From: Ramlibacter aquaticus
GTDB taxonomy: Bacteria > Pseudomonadota > Gammaproteobacteria > Burkholderiales > Burkholderiaceae_C
Reading direction: 5' to 3'
NCBI RefSeq assembly: GCF_015159745.1
Contig: NZ_JADDOJ010000016.1
Coordinates: forward strand, 1 to 60,267
Length of the DNA: 60,267 nucleotides
Within the stretch, counting starts at the first letter, position 1; the number at the start of each line of letters is the position of its first letter. Below the pieces are notes generated by a model. That model made no database searches and was not told the DNA's origin. It saw only the letters and a program-made list of their open reading frames with translations. Below are positions 43,654 through 52,088 of this stretch, in pieces. A program made the position numbers and the translations under genes.

Positions 43654-43854
43654 CTTTGCGCTACAAGGTGGACGGCGGCGCCGATATGACCGACCAACCA
43701 TTGGTGCGAGCTTGTGCGAGCCCGTTAATCAGCATGGTCCGGGAATCGTCGGCGACATTGGCGAGCGCAGCGATGCGCATCCCGTTTGAGAGATCGAGTC
43801 GAATTTCGACGTTTCCCATGGCGCTGCCGTCCATCAACAATGTTGGAGTAATCC
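43654..43854 (+). ncRNA. possible bridge-RNA region of the IS110-type element
   Basis: About 200 non-coding bases between the left end and the transposase. In IS110-group elements this position encodes the bridge RNA that pairs with target and donor DNA. I cannot delineate the two loops by eye. If the element is of the IS1111 group, the RNA would lie on the other side of the gene, where only about 20 bases remain before the right repeat, so the left position is favoured. Confidence 0.3.
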
Positions 43855-45177
43855 ATGGCAGTACGCAAGCGTGAAGATGAAGTGTTTCCCAATGCAGCCG
43901 ACATCGACGTCGGCGCGTCGAGCCACTGGGTCGCGGTACCCAGGCATCTCGCCGAAGAGTCGGTGCGAGAGTTCGGCGCGATGACCGACGACCTGAACGC
44001 GATGGCCGACTGGATGCTCGCCTGCGGCGTCGACACGGTGGCACTCGAGTCCACTGGGGTGTACTGGATCCCGGTGTACGAGGTGCTCGAGCAGCGCGGC
44101 CTGAAGGTCTGGCTGGTCGATGCCCGTCAGATGAAGTACGTCCCAGGACGCAAGAGCGACGTTCAAGATTGCCAGTGGATTCAGAAGCTCATGAGCCTTG
44201 GGTTCCTGCGCGCAGCGTGGCGTCCCGACAGCGAGGTCTGCGTCGTGCGCGCGGTGGCACGGCAACGCGAAGTTCTACTCATCGAACAGGCCAGTTGGGT
44301 GCAGCGCATGCAAAAGTCACTCGTTCAGATGAACATCCAACTCACCGAGGTGCTCGCGGATGTCATGGGCATGACCGGTCAAGCCATCATCCGGGCGATC
44401 GTTGCCGGTGAGCGCGATCCCAAGGTTCTGGCCAAGCACCGGGATCGCCGCGTGAAGGCGACTGTCGAAGTGATCATCAAGGCGTTGACCGGCAACTGGC
44501 GCGACGAGCATCTGTTCGTGCTGCGCCAAGCGTTGGCGATGTACGACGATATCGCGCGGCATTTGAGGGAGTGCGATGCAGAGCTGCAGACCCAACTTCG
44601 GGCTCTCGGGCAGCGCAATGTCGATCTGGGCAAGGCCCCTCGCGCGGACAGCAAGCAGCGCCAGGAATTCGAAGCCCGCCAGACGCTGGCCAACTGGGCG
44701 GGCGTGGACCTCACGCGAATCAACGGACTGGGCTTGGCGGCCGTGATGAAGATCCTCACCGAAATCGGCCCCGACCTGAGCCGCTTCGCCAACGTCAAGC
44801 ACTTCTGCTCCTGGCTGGGGCTGTGCCCAGGTACCAAGATCAGCGGCGGCAAAGTGCTCTCTGCGAAGACCAAGCGATCGGCCAACCGCGCCCGCCAAGC
44901 GCTCAAGATGGCGGCGATGAGCCTCTCGCGCAGCAGTTCTGCACTCGGTGCCTTCTATCGCCGCCTGTGCAGCCGAATGGACAAGCCGAGCGCCAATACC
45001 GCGACGGCCCACAAGCTCGCTCGAATGGTCTACTTCATGCTTACTCGCGGCGAAGACTTCGTCGACAAGGGCCAGGAGCACTACGAAGAACAGCAGCACC
45101 AGCGCAGCGTCGCCGCTCTGAAACGCCGTGCCGCCGCGCTCGGCTTCGAGATCAAACTGACCTCCGTGCCTGCATGA
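43855..45177 (+). CDS. IS110/IS1111-family transposase (DEDD recombinase)
   Basis: A 440-residue protein. An N-terminal RuvC-like DEDD domain has ADIDVGASSHWVAV, ALESTGVYWIPVYEVL and KSDVQDCQWIQKL. A C-terminal transposase-20 domain (GLAAVMKILTEIGPDLSRF, then LGLCPGTKISGGKVLS) contains the serine nucleophile region (SGGK). These enzymes recombine DNA using a bridge RNA encoded by the element. ATG 43855; intact. Confidence 0.92.
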   Translation: MAVRKREDEVFPNAADIDVGASSHWVAVPRHLAEESVREFGAMTDDLNAMADWMLACGVDTVALESTGVYWIPVYEVLEQRGLKVWLVDARQMKYVPGRKSDVQDCQWIQKLMSLGFLRAAWRPDSEVCVVRAVARQREVLLIEQASWVQRMQKSLVQMNIQLTEVLADVMGMTGQAIIRAIVAGERDPKVLAKHRDRRVKATVEVIIKALTGNWRDEHLFVLRQALAMYDDIARHLRECDAELQTQLRALGQRNVDLGKAPRADSKQRQEFEARQTLANWAGVDLTRINGLGLAAVMKILTEIGPDLSRFANVKHFCSWLGLCPGTKISGGKVLSAKTKRSANRARQALKMAAMSLSRSSSALGAFYRRLCSRMDKPSANTATAHKLARMVYFMLTRGEDFVDKGQEHYEEQQHQRSVAALKRRAAALGFEIKLTSVPA

Positions 45178-45448
45178 AAACTCAACATCCCGTTACTGTT
45201 TCTTGAGAGCTATCGTGAGCTGGTGCAGGCGGTCAGGACGCGCGGGACGGGCGACCGCAGCTAACGGCCCCGAAGCTGCCGGGCGGGGACGGCCGCTCTC
45301 AGGTCGCTCTACGTAAGCTCGGGGCCCACCCCCAAGCGCTCACTGGCGAAGTTCACCGGAGTCCAGACCGCCCGAATTTCCGGCGGTGTGGCCGTAGATC
45401 CCCAAATGTGCGGCTCGACCGCTGTTCTACCAGTGGGAGTTCCTTGAA

Positions 45449-46165
45449 TCACTCTTCAGCGCTGGCGTTCCAGAACGCTTGAGATACGCCAGCTTCCGCT
45501 TCCACGAGGGTGATCACTCGGTCGAGTTCCCCTGGGTTTACTGCTGTTGCATACAGTTTGGCCTCGATCTCTGCATCGCTCTGACCGAACGGGTGCTGGT
45601 CCACATCGCGCACGGGATAGCTCGCCGCTTCTAGTAGCGCCACAAGTTTCTCGCGGACGTCGGCCTGCCTGGCACGATTGCAAATGACGTAGACCGTGTA
45701 CGTGGCCTCGCTGAGCGCCTCCTTGACCGGTTGACGATTGATTCGGTTGACGACGGGCCTGAGAAGCGTGTTGCTCGCCAGAACGAAAGACGCCGCGACA
45801 GCGGCTTCGTCCATCAGAGCTGCGCCCGCGCAGGCGCCCACCGCGGCGGAGCCCCACAAAGTCGCGGCCGTATTCAGCCCGGTGATGTTGGCCCCTTCCT
45901 TCATGATCGCTCCAGCGCCGAGAAAGCCGATGCCTGAAACAACGTAGGCCACGACGTGAACCGCGCCATCATGGCCGCCCAGCCGGTTAGCCATGTCGAC
46001 GAACACGGCGGATCCGACCGCGACGAGCGTATTCGTCCTGAGCCCTGCGGTGCGCTGCCGAATCTGGCGCTCCAGGCCGATCACTCCGCCGAGCAAGAAG
46101 GCAATCGTGATGCGCACTAGCGTGTCGAGCAGCACGTGTGGGTTGACCATTTGCAAGGATTCCAT
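45449..46165 (-). CDS. mgtC: MgtC/SapB-family membrane protein
   Basis: A 238-residue protein with an N-terminal membrane domain of four or five helices (FLLGGVIGLERQIRQRTAGL, GSAVFVDM, GIGFLGAGAIMKEG, GLNTAATLWGSAAVG), the MgtC signature. A soluble ACT-like C-terminus (YTVYVICNRARQADV) follows. MgtC proteins support growth at low Mg2+ and restrain the F-type ATPase. ATG 46165 is preferred; ATG 46150 is possible. Confidence 0.88.
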   Translation of the reverse strand: MESLQMVNPHVLLDTLVRITIAFLLGGVIGLERQIRQRTAGLRTNTLVAVGSAVFVDMANRLGGHDGAVHVVAYVVSGIGFLGAGAIMKEGANITGLNTAATLWGSAAVGACAGAALMDEAAVAASFVLASNTLLRPVVNRINRQPVKEALSEATYTVYVICNRARQADVREKLVALLEAASYPVRDVDQHPFGQSDAEIEAKLYATAVNPGELDRVITLVEAEAGVSQAFWNASAEE

Positions 46166-46413
46166 TGAATTGATCTCGTTTCTGCGCCCGACGGAGCAGC
46201 GAATATAGGGTAGTTTTTTGACGGTGAGCGCACCGCTCATGTGCGGGCGCCTCGGTACTCGGATCGATATGCCACCGCACTGAGGGTGCGCATCTGATTT
46301 CATTCAATGATTCACAAGCCATCAATGAGATTCATTTGCATTCCAAATGTCCTCATAAATATCGGATTACGTTCACACTCGCACAATCGCATCAATTTAC
46401 GGGAGTAATCTGG

Positions 46414-47106
46414 ATGACGAGTCGAAAGAAGGAAAACCACAAGATCAATCGGATAGGCTGGCTACGGGCAACTGTGCTCGGCGCCAACGATGGGATCATT
46501 TCGACATCTAGCATCATGCTGGGCATCGCTGCCGCACATCCGGACCGAGCCAGCGTTTTGCTCGCAGGTGTTGCAGCGCTGGCTGCCGGGGCCATGTCTA
46601 TGGCAGCGGGCGAATACGTTTCGGTTTCCTCACAGGCCGACACAGAGAAAGCCGCGCTCAACGAAGAGAAGGCCGAACTCGCGTCTGACGCTGAGGGAGA
46701 ACACCGTGAGCTTGCCGCAATCTACGTGAGGCGGGGCGTTCAACTCCCCCTTGCCCGGCAAGTCGCTTCGCAACTGATGGCCAAGGACGCATTGGCGGCG
46801 CATGCGCGCGACGAACTCGGAATCAACGAGATCACCTCCGCGCAGCCCCTCCTTGCTGCGGTGAGCTCAGCTCTCAGCTTCTCGTCGGGTGCACTCCTCC
46901 CCTTGGTAGCGGGGCTCCTCTGTGCTGATGGATATCGCACGGTCACAATTGTTGGCTTCTCCTTGGCGAGCTTGGCTGTGTTGGGAGCGGTAGCCGCAAG
47001 AATAGGCGGTGCTCCGGTTGCTCCAGGCGTTATCAGAATACTGTTTTGGAGCAGCATCGCTATGGGGGTGACGATGGCTGTTGGCCATGCATTCGGCGCA
47101 GCGTGA
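46414..47106 (+). CDS. VIT1/CCC1-family Fe/Mn transporter
   Basis: A 230-residue membrane protein: WLRATVLGANDGIISTSSIM and AGAMSMAAGEYVSVSSQ are the first helices with the family's metal-binding residues. A cytoplasmic charged loop with many Glu residues follows (EKAALNEEKAELASDAEGEH), then three helices. VIT1-type proteins export Fe2+ or Mn2+ from the cytosol. ATG 46414 follows GGGAG. Divergent from mgtC. Confidence 0.88.
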   Translation: MTSRKKENHKINRIGWLRATVLGANDGIISTSSIMLGIAAAHPDRASVLLAGVAALAAGAMSMAAGEYVSVSSQADTEKAALNEEKAELASDAEGEHRELAAIYVRRGVQLPLARQVASQLMAKDALAAHARDELGINEITSAQPLLAAVSSALSFSSGALLPLVAGLLCADGYRTVTIVGFSLASLAVLGAVAARIGGAPVAPGVIRILFWSSIAMGVTMAVGHAFGAA

Positions 47107-47151
47107 AAGACGTCAACGCTACTGCGCGGTTCTGCTCCCGATGGCGACTGG

Positions 47152-48603
47152 CTAGAGTTCGACGTGTAGACGTCCCCCGAAGACGTTGACGGGCCCTCTT
47201 CGATCGGCGTTGTAGCCAGGATTGACGATCTGCTGCAAGTCGAACGTCAGCCATGCGCCTTTGCGAACCTGCCAGTTGTAGTACGCCTCCAGCACCCGCT
47301 CGCGCCCGTAGTGAGTCAGCTGTCCGTCACCGAGGAATCCCCCCAGGCCGCCGGCGGCAAGGTAGTCGAGATGGTCCTTGTTGAGCCCGCTGGAGGCGAA
47401 GGCAAAGCCTACCGTGTCGTCCGGCCGTTCCCACGCGCTGCCGTTCGTAGAGGCTCCGGCCGACACGGTGTTGTCGATTTCGGTGAAGGCGTACTCCTCG
47501 ACCTTGTCATCCGCGTAGCTCGCACGAATGAACACGGCCGTGTCCGCCGTTACACCCTGGTCGAAGCTGACTCCGATGCCGTGCTTGGCGGCGTCCTTTC
47601 GCACACTGGTAACGTCCGGGACGCCGCCCGAAGCCAACGCCGCATTGATCGCATCGCGGTAGCTCCCCGCGTCCGCTTCATTTCGGAAAACCAGCACCCG
47701 AAAGCTGCCGGGTAGGCCCTTGATCGAGTGGGTGTGTTCGACTTCAATCTGGTCGCCATGGTGACGCATGATGTTGAAGTCGAGTCGCGTGCCGTTGGCC
47801 ACCGTCGGCTCCATGAACCGTCCGCCACGGATGGCCCAATCGTTCCAGTAGACCTCGGCCGCGGCGCCCACTGTGTAGGAGCGCGCGTCGGCGGCGAAGT
47901 CCCAGGCACCGTGGGTGATCAACGCCCAGTTCATGAACTGCGATCGCGGGTCGTTGGCGTAGCGACTCTTCTCGAAGATATCGGGCAGCGATATGCGTCC
48001 GAGCGTCAGCACGACGCGCTGCTTGGTGTAGTCGCTCGCCAGCTGATTCGCGCCGTCGTCGACATGGAAACTCTCGCCTCCGAGATCGATCGTCTGGCGC
48101 AGGAAGGCCCGAGCCCAGTAGGTCTTGAACTCTGGGCCGCCGTTCTTTTGCAGCTCACCGTTCTGGATGCTGGCCAGCCCGTACAGATGCGAGAACGGAA
48201 CGCCTTCGAAGCCTTCCGGGTGCACATAGAACTCGCCACCATTCCAGAGGCGCAACCCGACGAACGCGGTCAGCGAAAGGCTGTAGCCGCGTTCGCGTTC
48301 CGTCTCCAGGCTCTGCGGCCCCTTGTAGGGGGCGTGGAAGGCCTCCTTCTGCTGCCATACATAGGTGGACTGGAAGTGCACGTTCCACCGGTCGCTTTGC
48401 CCGTCCTCGCCTGATGCTTCAACGGGAGCACTCGAACTCGTGGCCGGCGCAGCAGCACACGGGACGTCCCGCGGCGGACAGGAAGCGGCAGCGGGAACTT
48501 CATCGGCCGCGAAGGCGCCGGCAGAAAGCCCACAGGCCAGTAGTTGGCTCGCCAGGCGAAGCCGGAGGCAGAATTGATACTTGCGAGATGCGATTTGGGA
48601 CAT
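47152..48603 (-). CDS. OprB-like carbohydrate-selective porin
   Basis: A 483-residue outer-membrane precursor with a signal peptide (LASQLLACGLSAGAFAADEV) and a beta-barrel body of alternating strands. DRWNVHFQSTYVWQQKEAF and GGEFYVHPEGFEGVPFSH are typical of OprB-type porins, and the terminal strand ends GGRLHVEL. Ribosome binding site GGAGG precedes ATG 48603. Beside metal transporters it may pass cation complexes rather than sugars, which is a guess. Confidence 0.82.
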   Translation of the reverse strand: MSQIASRKYQFCLRLRLASQLLACGLSAGAFAADEVPAAASCPPRDVPCAAAPATSSSAPVEASGEDGQSDRWNVHFQSTYVWQQKEAFHAPYKGPQSLETERERGYSLSLTAFVGLRLWNGGEFYVHPEGFEGVPFSHLYGLASIQNGELQKNGGPEFKTYWARAFLRQTIDLGGESFHVDDGANQLASDYTKQRVVLTLGRISLPDIFEKSRYANDPRSQFMNWALITHGAWDFAADARSYTVGAAAEVYWNDWAIRGGRFMEPTVANGTRLDFNIMRHHGDQIEVEHTHSIKGLPGSFRVLVFRNEADAGSYRDAINAALASGGVPDVTSVRKDAAKHGIGVSFDQGVTADTAVFIRASYADDKVEEYAFTEIDNTVSAGASTNGSAWERPDDTVGFAFASSGLNKDHLDYLAAGGLGGFLGDGQLTHYGRERVLEAYYNWQVRKGAWLTFDLQQIVNPGYNADRRGPVNVFGGRLHVEL

Positions 48604-48807
48604 TGGAAATCCTCCAAATTATTCTTTGATTCGATTGCGACGGGCATGGATGCTCCTCGCCTGGAGATCAGACGCGAAGCGAGCAGCCGCGAACCTCGGA
48701 AGCCGCCACCGGGCCCGACCGAAGCAATCATTGCCAGGAGGCAGGGCACCGCCGTGAGCGCGAACCCGCGGTGCGGCCGCTGCGGACGCAGCTGTACGCG
48801 ACGGCTG

Positions 48808-50487
48808 CTAAGGCGCCGCCGAGCCTGGGGACACCGCCAGTTGCACCAACTTGAAGATCAGCATGCCGGCGGCCACGACGAGATAACCCCGCAAGACCAG
48901 CATCCAGGCCTTGCTCAGCAAAGTCAGCTTGGCGGGCAGGAGTTGATCGAGTGGTGGCATGGTCCACTGATCGCGGGGCCGGGTGTCGTCCGTTTGCTCG
49001 GGCTGCTGCACGATGCCGCGGCTGCGCTCGTAGGCTTTAACACCAACTGCCATGCCAACAGCGAGCGCCGAGCCTCCGATCAGGACGCCGAGGATTTCGC
49101 GCTCGCCGATGTTGGGAAACAGCACCGACGCGGTCAGAATCACCGATAGCATCACGAGCACCGCGATCACTCCCGCCGTGAAGACATTCAGCCTGCGAGA
49201 GTTCACCCAGGGGCCCAGAACAGCCCGGTCGTTGCACAGCAGCAGCAGGAAGACGGCAGCGCTCGGAAGTAGTACCCCTGCCAGAGTCTGTACGAGGTTG
49301 GTCAGCAAGCCCAGTGGCGTTCCTGGGGTCAGCACCAACGCAGCGGCGATGACGATCAGACCGGCATAGACGGCGTAGAAGCCTTTGGCTTCAGAGGGCT
49401 TGCGGTGCAGCGAGTGGCGAACGGCGAAGACGTCACCGATCGCATAGGCGCTCGACAGGGACACCGCCAGGGCCCCGATGATCGATGCATCGATCAGCGC
49501 CACTGCGAAGAGCACGGCCGGCAGCCTGCCAACATATTTCTGCATTCCGCTCGCGACGCCGGTGGCATCCGTGAAGTTGCCGAACTCCGGGTGGCCGGAG
49601 AAGGTGGCCGCAGTGAACGCCGTCATGGCGACCGCCCCGATGATCACGAGACCGATGCCCAGCCAAAGGTCTAGCCGTTCGTACTTCATGAATCGCGGTG
49701 TAATGCGCTTGTCAATCACGTAGCTCTGCTGGAAAAAAAGTTGCCAGGGCGCGATGGTGGTGCCGACGATGGCGATGATCAACAGCATGACCTCGCTGAG
49801 CTTGCTGCCCCGCGGAAAGCTGGGGATCAAGAAGTCGTGAGCGATCTGTCCCGCGGGCGGGTGGATGAGGACGAAAACAGGAACAAGCAAAAGGCTCGCG
49901 AACACTAAGAACAACGAGAATCGCTCGAAGCGCCGGAAATCCCCCGTGCCGGCCGCGGCGATGATGACGACGGCCGACACGGCGATGCCCCAGAATTTGG
50001 ATACACCCAGGAAGTCGAGCCCCAGGCTGATGCCGATGAATTCGGTCACGATGGTCAGCGCGTTCAGCAGGAACAGGTCGATGACGCTGAACGCCCCCCA
50101 GAACTTCCCGAATCGCTCGAAGATCAGTCGCGCGTGGCCGACGCCGGTTACGGCGCCGAGACGCAGCACCATTTCCTGATTGACGTACAGAACGGGGATG
50201 AGCAGCAGCAGCGTCCACAGCAGTGACGTCCCGTAGTTCTGGCCTGCCTGGGTGTACGTACCGAAGGCACCTGCATCGTTGTCGCCGACCATGACGATCA
50301 TCCCGGGGCCGATGATGGCGAGCAGTGTCTGCAAGCGATGGCGCAGGCTGTTGCGAGGCTGCGTGTCGCCCCGCTTGATCGTGCCGAAGGCGCCACGGAT
50401 GTCGCCAAGGTGGGCCGCGTCCAAGACAGCGGAAGCGTTTGATGTCGCCTGGAGGCGAGACTGGCCGGAGGGCTCAAATGGATTCAT
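48808..50487 (-). CDS. NRAMP-superfamily transporter lacking the canonical metal motif
   Basis: A 559-residue membrane protein with about 11 helices in the NRAMP fold. Helix 1 carries VGDNDAGAFGTYTQ where Mn/Fe transporters have DPGN, and helix 6 carries VGTTIAPWQLFFQ where they have MPH. The conserved methionine that favours soft metals is thus replaced. This is the pattern of NRAMP-related magnesium-type transporters, so Mg2+ or another hard cation is more likely than Mn2+. A cytoplasmic tail of about 60 residues follows helix 10. ATG 50487, 16 bases after the upstream gene. Confidence 0.85.
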   Translation of the reverse strand: MNPFEPSGQSRLQATSNASAVLDAAHLGDIRGAFGTIKRGDTQPRNSLRHRLQTLLAIIGPGMIVMVGDNDAGAFGTYTQAGQNYGTSLLWTLLLLIPVLYVNQEMVLRLGAVTGVGHARLIFERFGKFWGAFSVIDLFLLNALTIVTEFIGISLGLDFLGVSKFWGIAVSAVVIIAAAGTGDFRRFERFSLFLVFASLLLVPVFVLIHPPAGQIAHDFLIPSFPRGSKLSEVMLLIIAIVGTTIAPWQLFFQQSYVIDKRITPRFMKYERLDLWLGIGLVIIGAVAMTAFTAATFSGHPEFGNFTDATGVASGMQKYVGRLPAVLFAVALIDASIIGALAVSLSSAYAIGDVFAVRHSLHRKPSEAKGFYAVYAGLIVIAAALVLTPGTPLGLLTNLVQTLAGVLLPSAAVFLLLLCNDRAVLGPWVNSRRLNVFTAGVIAVLVMLSVILTASVLFPNIGEREILGVLIGGSALAVGMAVGVKAYERSRGIVQQPEQTDDTRPRDQWTMPPLDQLLPAKLTLLSKAWMLVLRGYLVVAAGMLIFKLVQLAVSPGSAAP

Positions 50488-50503
50488 TGGATTCTCCCGG
50501 CCT

Positions 50504-50839
50504 TCAGCGTTGGACCGACCACGCCAGCAGGCCCTGTAGCGAGCCCCCGTTGACGCTCCTGGCGACAGCGTCATTTGCGCGCTCAGGCTCGGTGGCGGCA
50601 ATGAAGCGCTGGCGCGCCGCAGTCGGAAGGAGTGCCATGACGGCGCTGCTGTCGCGCTGAGGCAGCATGGACAGGGCATCAGCGACGACGCGAGGTGAAG
50701 ACCGGGACAACGCGGCGGCGAACGACGGATGACCATGAGCCGCAAGCAGCTCGCGCACGAGTGGCAGACGATGCGCCGCGATGGCGGCCAGCACTGCGCG
50801 ACGCAAGGCGTCGCGGGCACGGGAAAAGCGGAACAGCAT
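50504..50839 (-). CDS. small helical protein, MgtE-N-like, before the NRAMP gene
   Basis: A 111-residue soluble protein. ADALSMLPQRDSSAVMALLP followed by TAARQRF has the helical repeat rhythm of MgtE N-terminal domains (LxxLPxxxxxxVxxLLPxxxR), which sense intracellular Mg2+. AAGGAGAA precedes ATG 50839. Sixteen bases separate it from the transporter, so a cytoplasmic Mg2+ sensor or regulatory subunit is a reasonable reading. The resemblance is by eye only. Confidence 0.55.
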   Translation of the reverse strand: MLFRFSRARDALRRAVLAAIAAHRLPLVRELLAAHGHPSFAAALSRSSPRVVADALSMLPQRDSSAVMALLPTAARQRFIAATEPERANDAVARSVNGGSLQGLLAWSVQR

Positions 50840-51773
50840 GGGATTCTCCTTGGGCCACGCGGCCGTCGAGACATCCCAGCGTTCAGACGCGCAGGTGCCC
50901 CTTCGGCGTGGCCGAATGCAATCGATTCAGATGTTTCGGTGACAGATCAAGTGGCGCCGTTTGGCGCCGTATAGGGGCGGGATCCATATGGGTCTCCTCA
51001 GGCTTAGGCAATTCGTCGGTAGGACGCGGGCGAGGCAAGCTTCCCGGCCGTGGCATTTGAAACCCCGTAGTGACTACAGAGTCAAGCGCCTTGTCGAGCA
51101 GATCGGGCGGAGGTCAACGGGCAAGGTTCGATTGGTCGAGAAATGCCGCCCGAACGCGGCGGCTCGACCACAGGCCTTGTTGAGCGTTCAGGTGCGATTC
51201 AAGCTCGGCCGTCGGGTCGCTCGTCGCATGAGTCGAAATGCGTGGCCACGATGCCAGGCGCGATGCCGCGTGCAGACCCGTGGCCGCAGCGACGGGCAGA
51301 ACGGCCAATCGGTCGTTTGTCGACAGAACTCGCATGATCCAACTCCTTGGTACGGGAGGGCCGGCGACTGACAGAGACGAGGTCGTCCGCAGCAACGCAG
51401 CGCGCGAGGGGTGCACCCTCGCTCACTGGAAGTCACTGCGAATGGCGACGCGAACCGTTTGAATAGGCCAGGAGGCCTGGGGTTCGGTGCCTTGGTTTGC
51501 CCGAGAGGGACTTTGGGCTGCGGCGAACTTGGCTCGCGCAGCGCAAGGAGCTTGCGTTACGGTGCCAGGAGCGCCGCGCCGTTCAAGGCACGATTCGCGT
51601 CGCTTCGACTAGGCGCACTATCCACGCGCGGGCTCCATTGTTTCGATGAATGATTGTTGCAGCGCAGCGGGTACGGTGTCAACGGCAAAAGGCATTCCAT
51701 GCATGGACTTTTCGCCATTTTTCGCACATCTGAGACGCAGGCCACCACCGACTAGGCTTCTTGAATGAGATAG
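50840..51773. other. long intergenic region between the NRAMP operon and the regulator gene
   Basis: About 930 bases with no confident gene apart from the weak frame at 51114-51335. It must contain the leftward NRAMP operon promoter and could hold a cation-responsive leader. I searched by eye for M-box and yybP-ykoY cores and did not find them convincingly. A GAGGGGTGCACCCTC hairpin lies at 51409-51423. Confidence 0.4.
51114..51335 (-). CDS. weak small frame
   Basis: A 73-residue frame (MRVLSTNDRLAVLPVAAATG start) behind AAGGAGTTG. It is basic and low in aromatic residues except two tryptophans; no family is recognised. The ribosome binding site is the only positive sign. Confidence 0.28.
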   Translation of the reverse strand: MRVLSTNDRLAVLPVAAATGLHAASRLASWPRISTHATSDPTAELESHLNAQQGLWSSRRVRAAFLDQSNLAR

Positions 51774-51792
51774 GATAGCCCCCCATACTATC
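51774..51792. promoter_or_regulatory. RcnR/CsoR-type operator
   Basis: GATAG-CCCCCC-ATACTATC: a run of six C flanked by AT-rich inverted halves, the shape of operators bound by RcnR/InrS-type repressors. It ends ten bases before the ATG of the DUF156 regulator. Metal-dependent derepression of that gene and of the transporter is expected. Confidence 0.7.
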
Positions 51793-51801
51793 TAAGCCCC
51801 T

Positions 51802-52080
51802 ATGAGCCACACCGTCCAGGACAAAGCCAAACTGCTGGGTCGCGTTCGCCGAGTTCGCGGTCAGCTCGACGCGGTAGAGCGCGCGCTGGAAGCCGAGGAG
51901 TCCTGCGCCGAGGTCATGCGCCAGATCGCGTCAGCGCGCGGAGCCATGAATGGGTTGCTTGCGAAAGTCGTCGAGGACCACATCCGAACACATCTGGTCG
52001 ATCCAGAGAACAGGCCAGGCCACAAGGGCCCAGACGCGACCGACGAACTCGTTGAGGTCGTTCACAGCTACTTCAAGTGA
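51802..52080 (+). CDS. CsoR/RcnR/FrmR-family (DUF156) metal-sensing repressor
   Basis: A 92-residue all-helical protein: KLLGRVRRVRGQLDAVERAL with the DNA-contacting basic face, a single cysteine in EESCAEVMRQIASARGAM and a histidine in VEDHIRTHL. A cysteine with nearby histidines fits the Ni/Co-sensing RcnR-like branch, though FrmR (formaldehyde) shares the cysteine. The downstream cation exporter favours metal sensing. Confidence 0.85.
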   Translation: MSHTVQDKAKLLGRVRRVRGQLDAVERALEAEESCAEVMRQIASARGAMNGLLAKVVEDHIRTHLVDPENRPGHKGPDATDELVEVVHSYFK

Positions 52081-52088
52081 GTTTAAAG

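Larger units (their letters stand above)
43644..45204 (+). mobile_element. IS110/IS1111-family insertion sequence
   Basis: AAGAAACAGT at 43644-43653 and its reverse complement at 45195-45204 form a subterminal inverted repeat around one IS110-type transposase gene. On the left it sits in a perfect hairpin, CGCAAAGA/TCTTTGCG. Exact ends and target cannot be fixed without an empty site. It is nested inside the Tn3-family transposon. Confidence 0.65.

Noticed and set aside
50840..51773. M-box or yybP-ykoY riboswitch before the NRAMP operon
   Set aside because: The conserved cores could not be found on the minus strand; a covariance search would be decisive.
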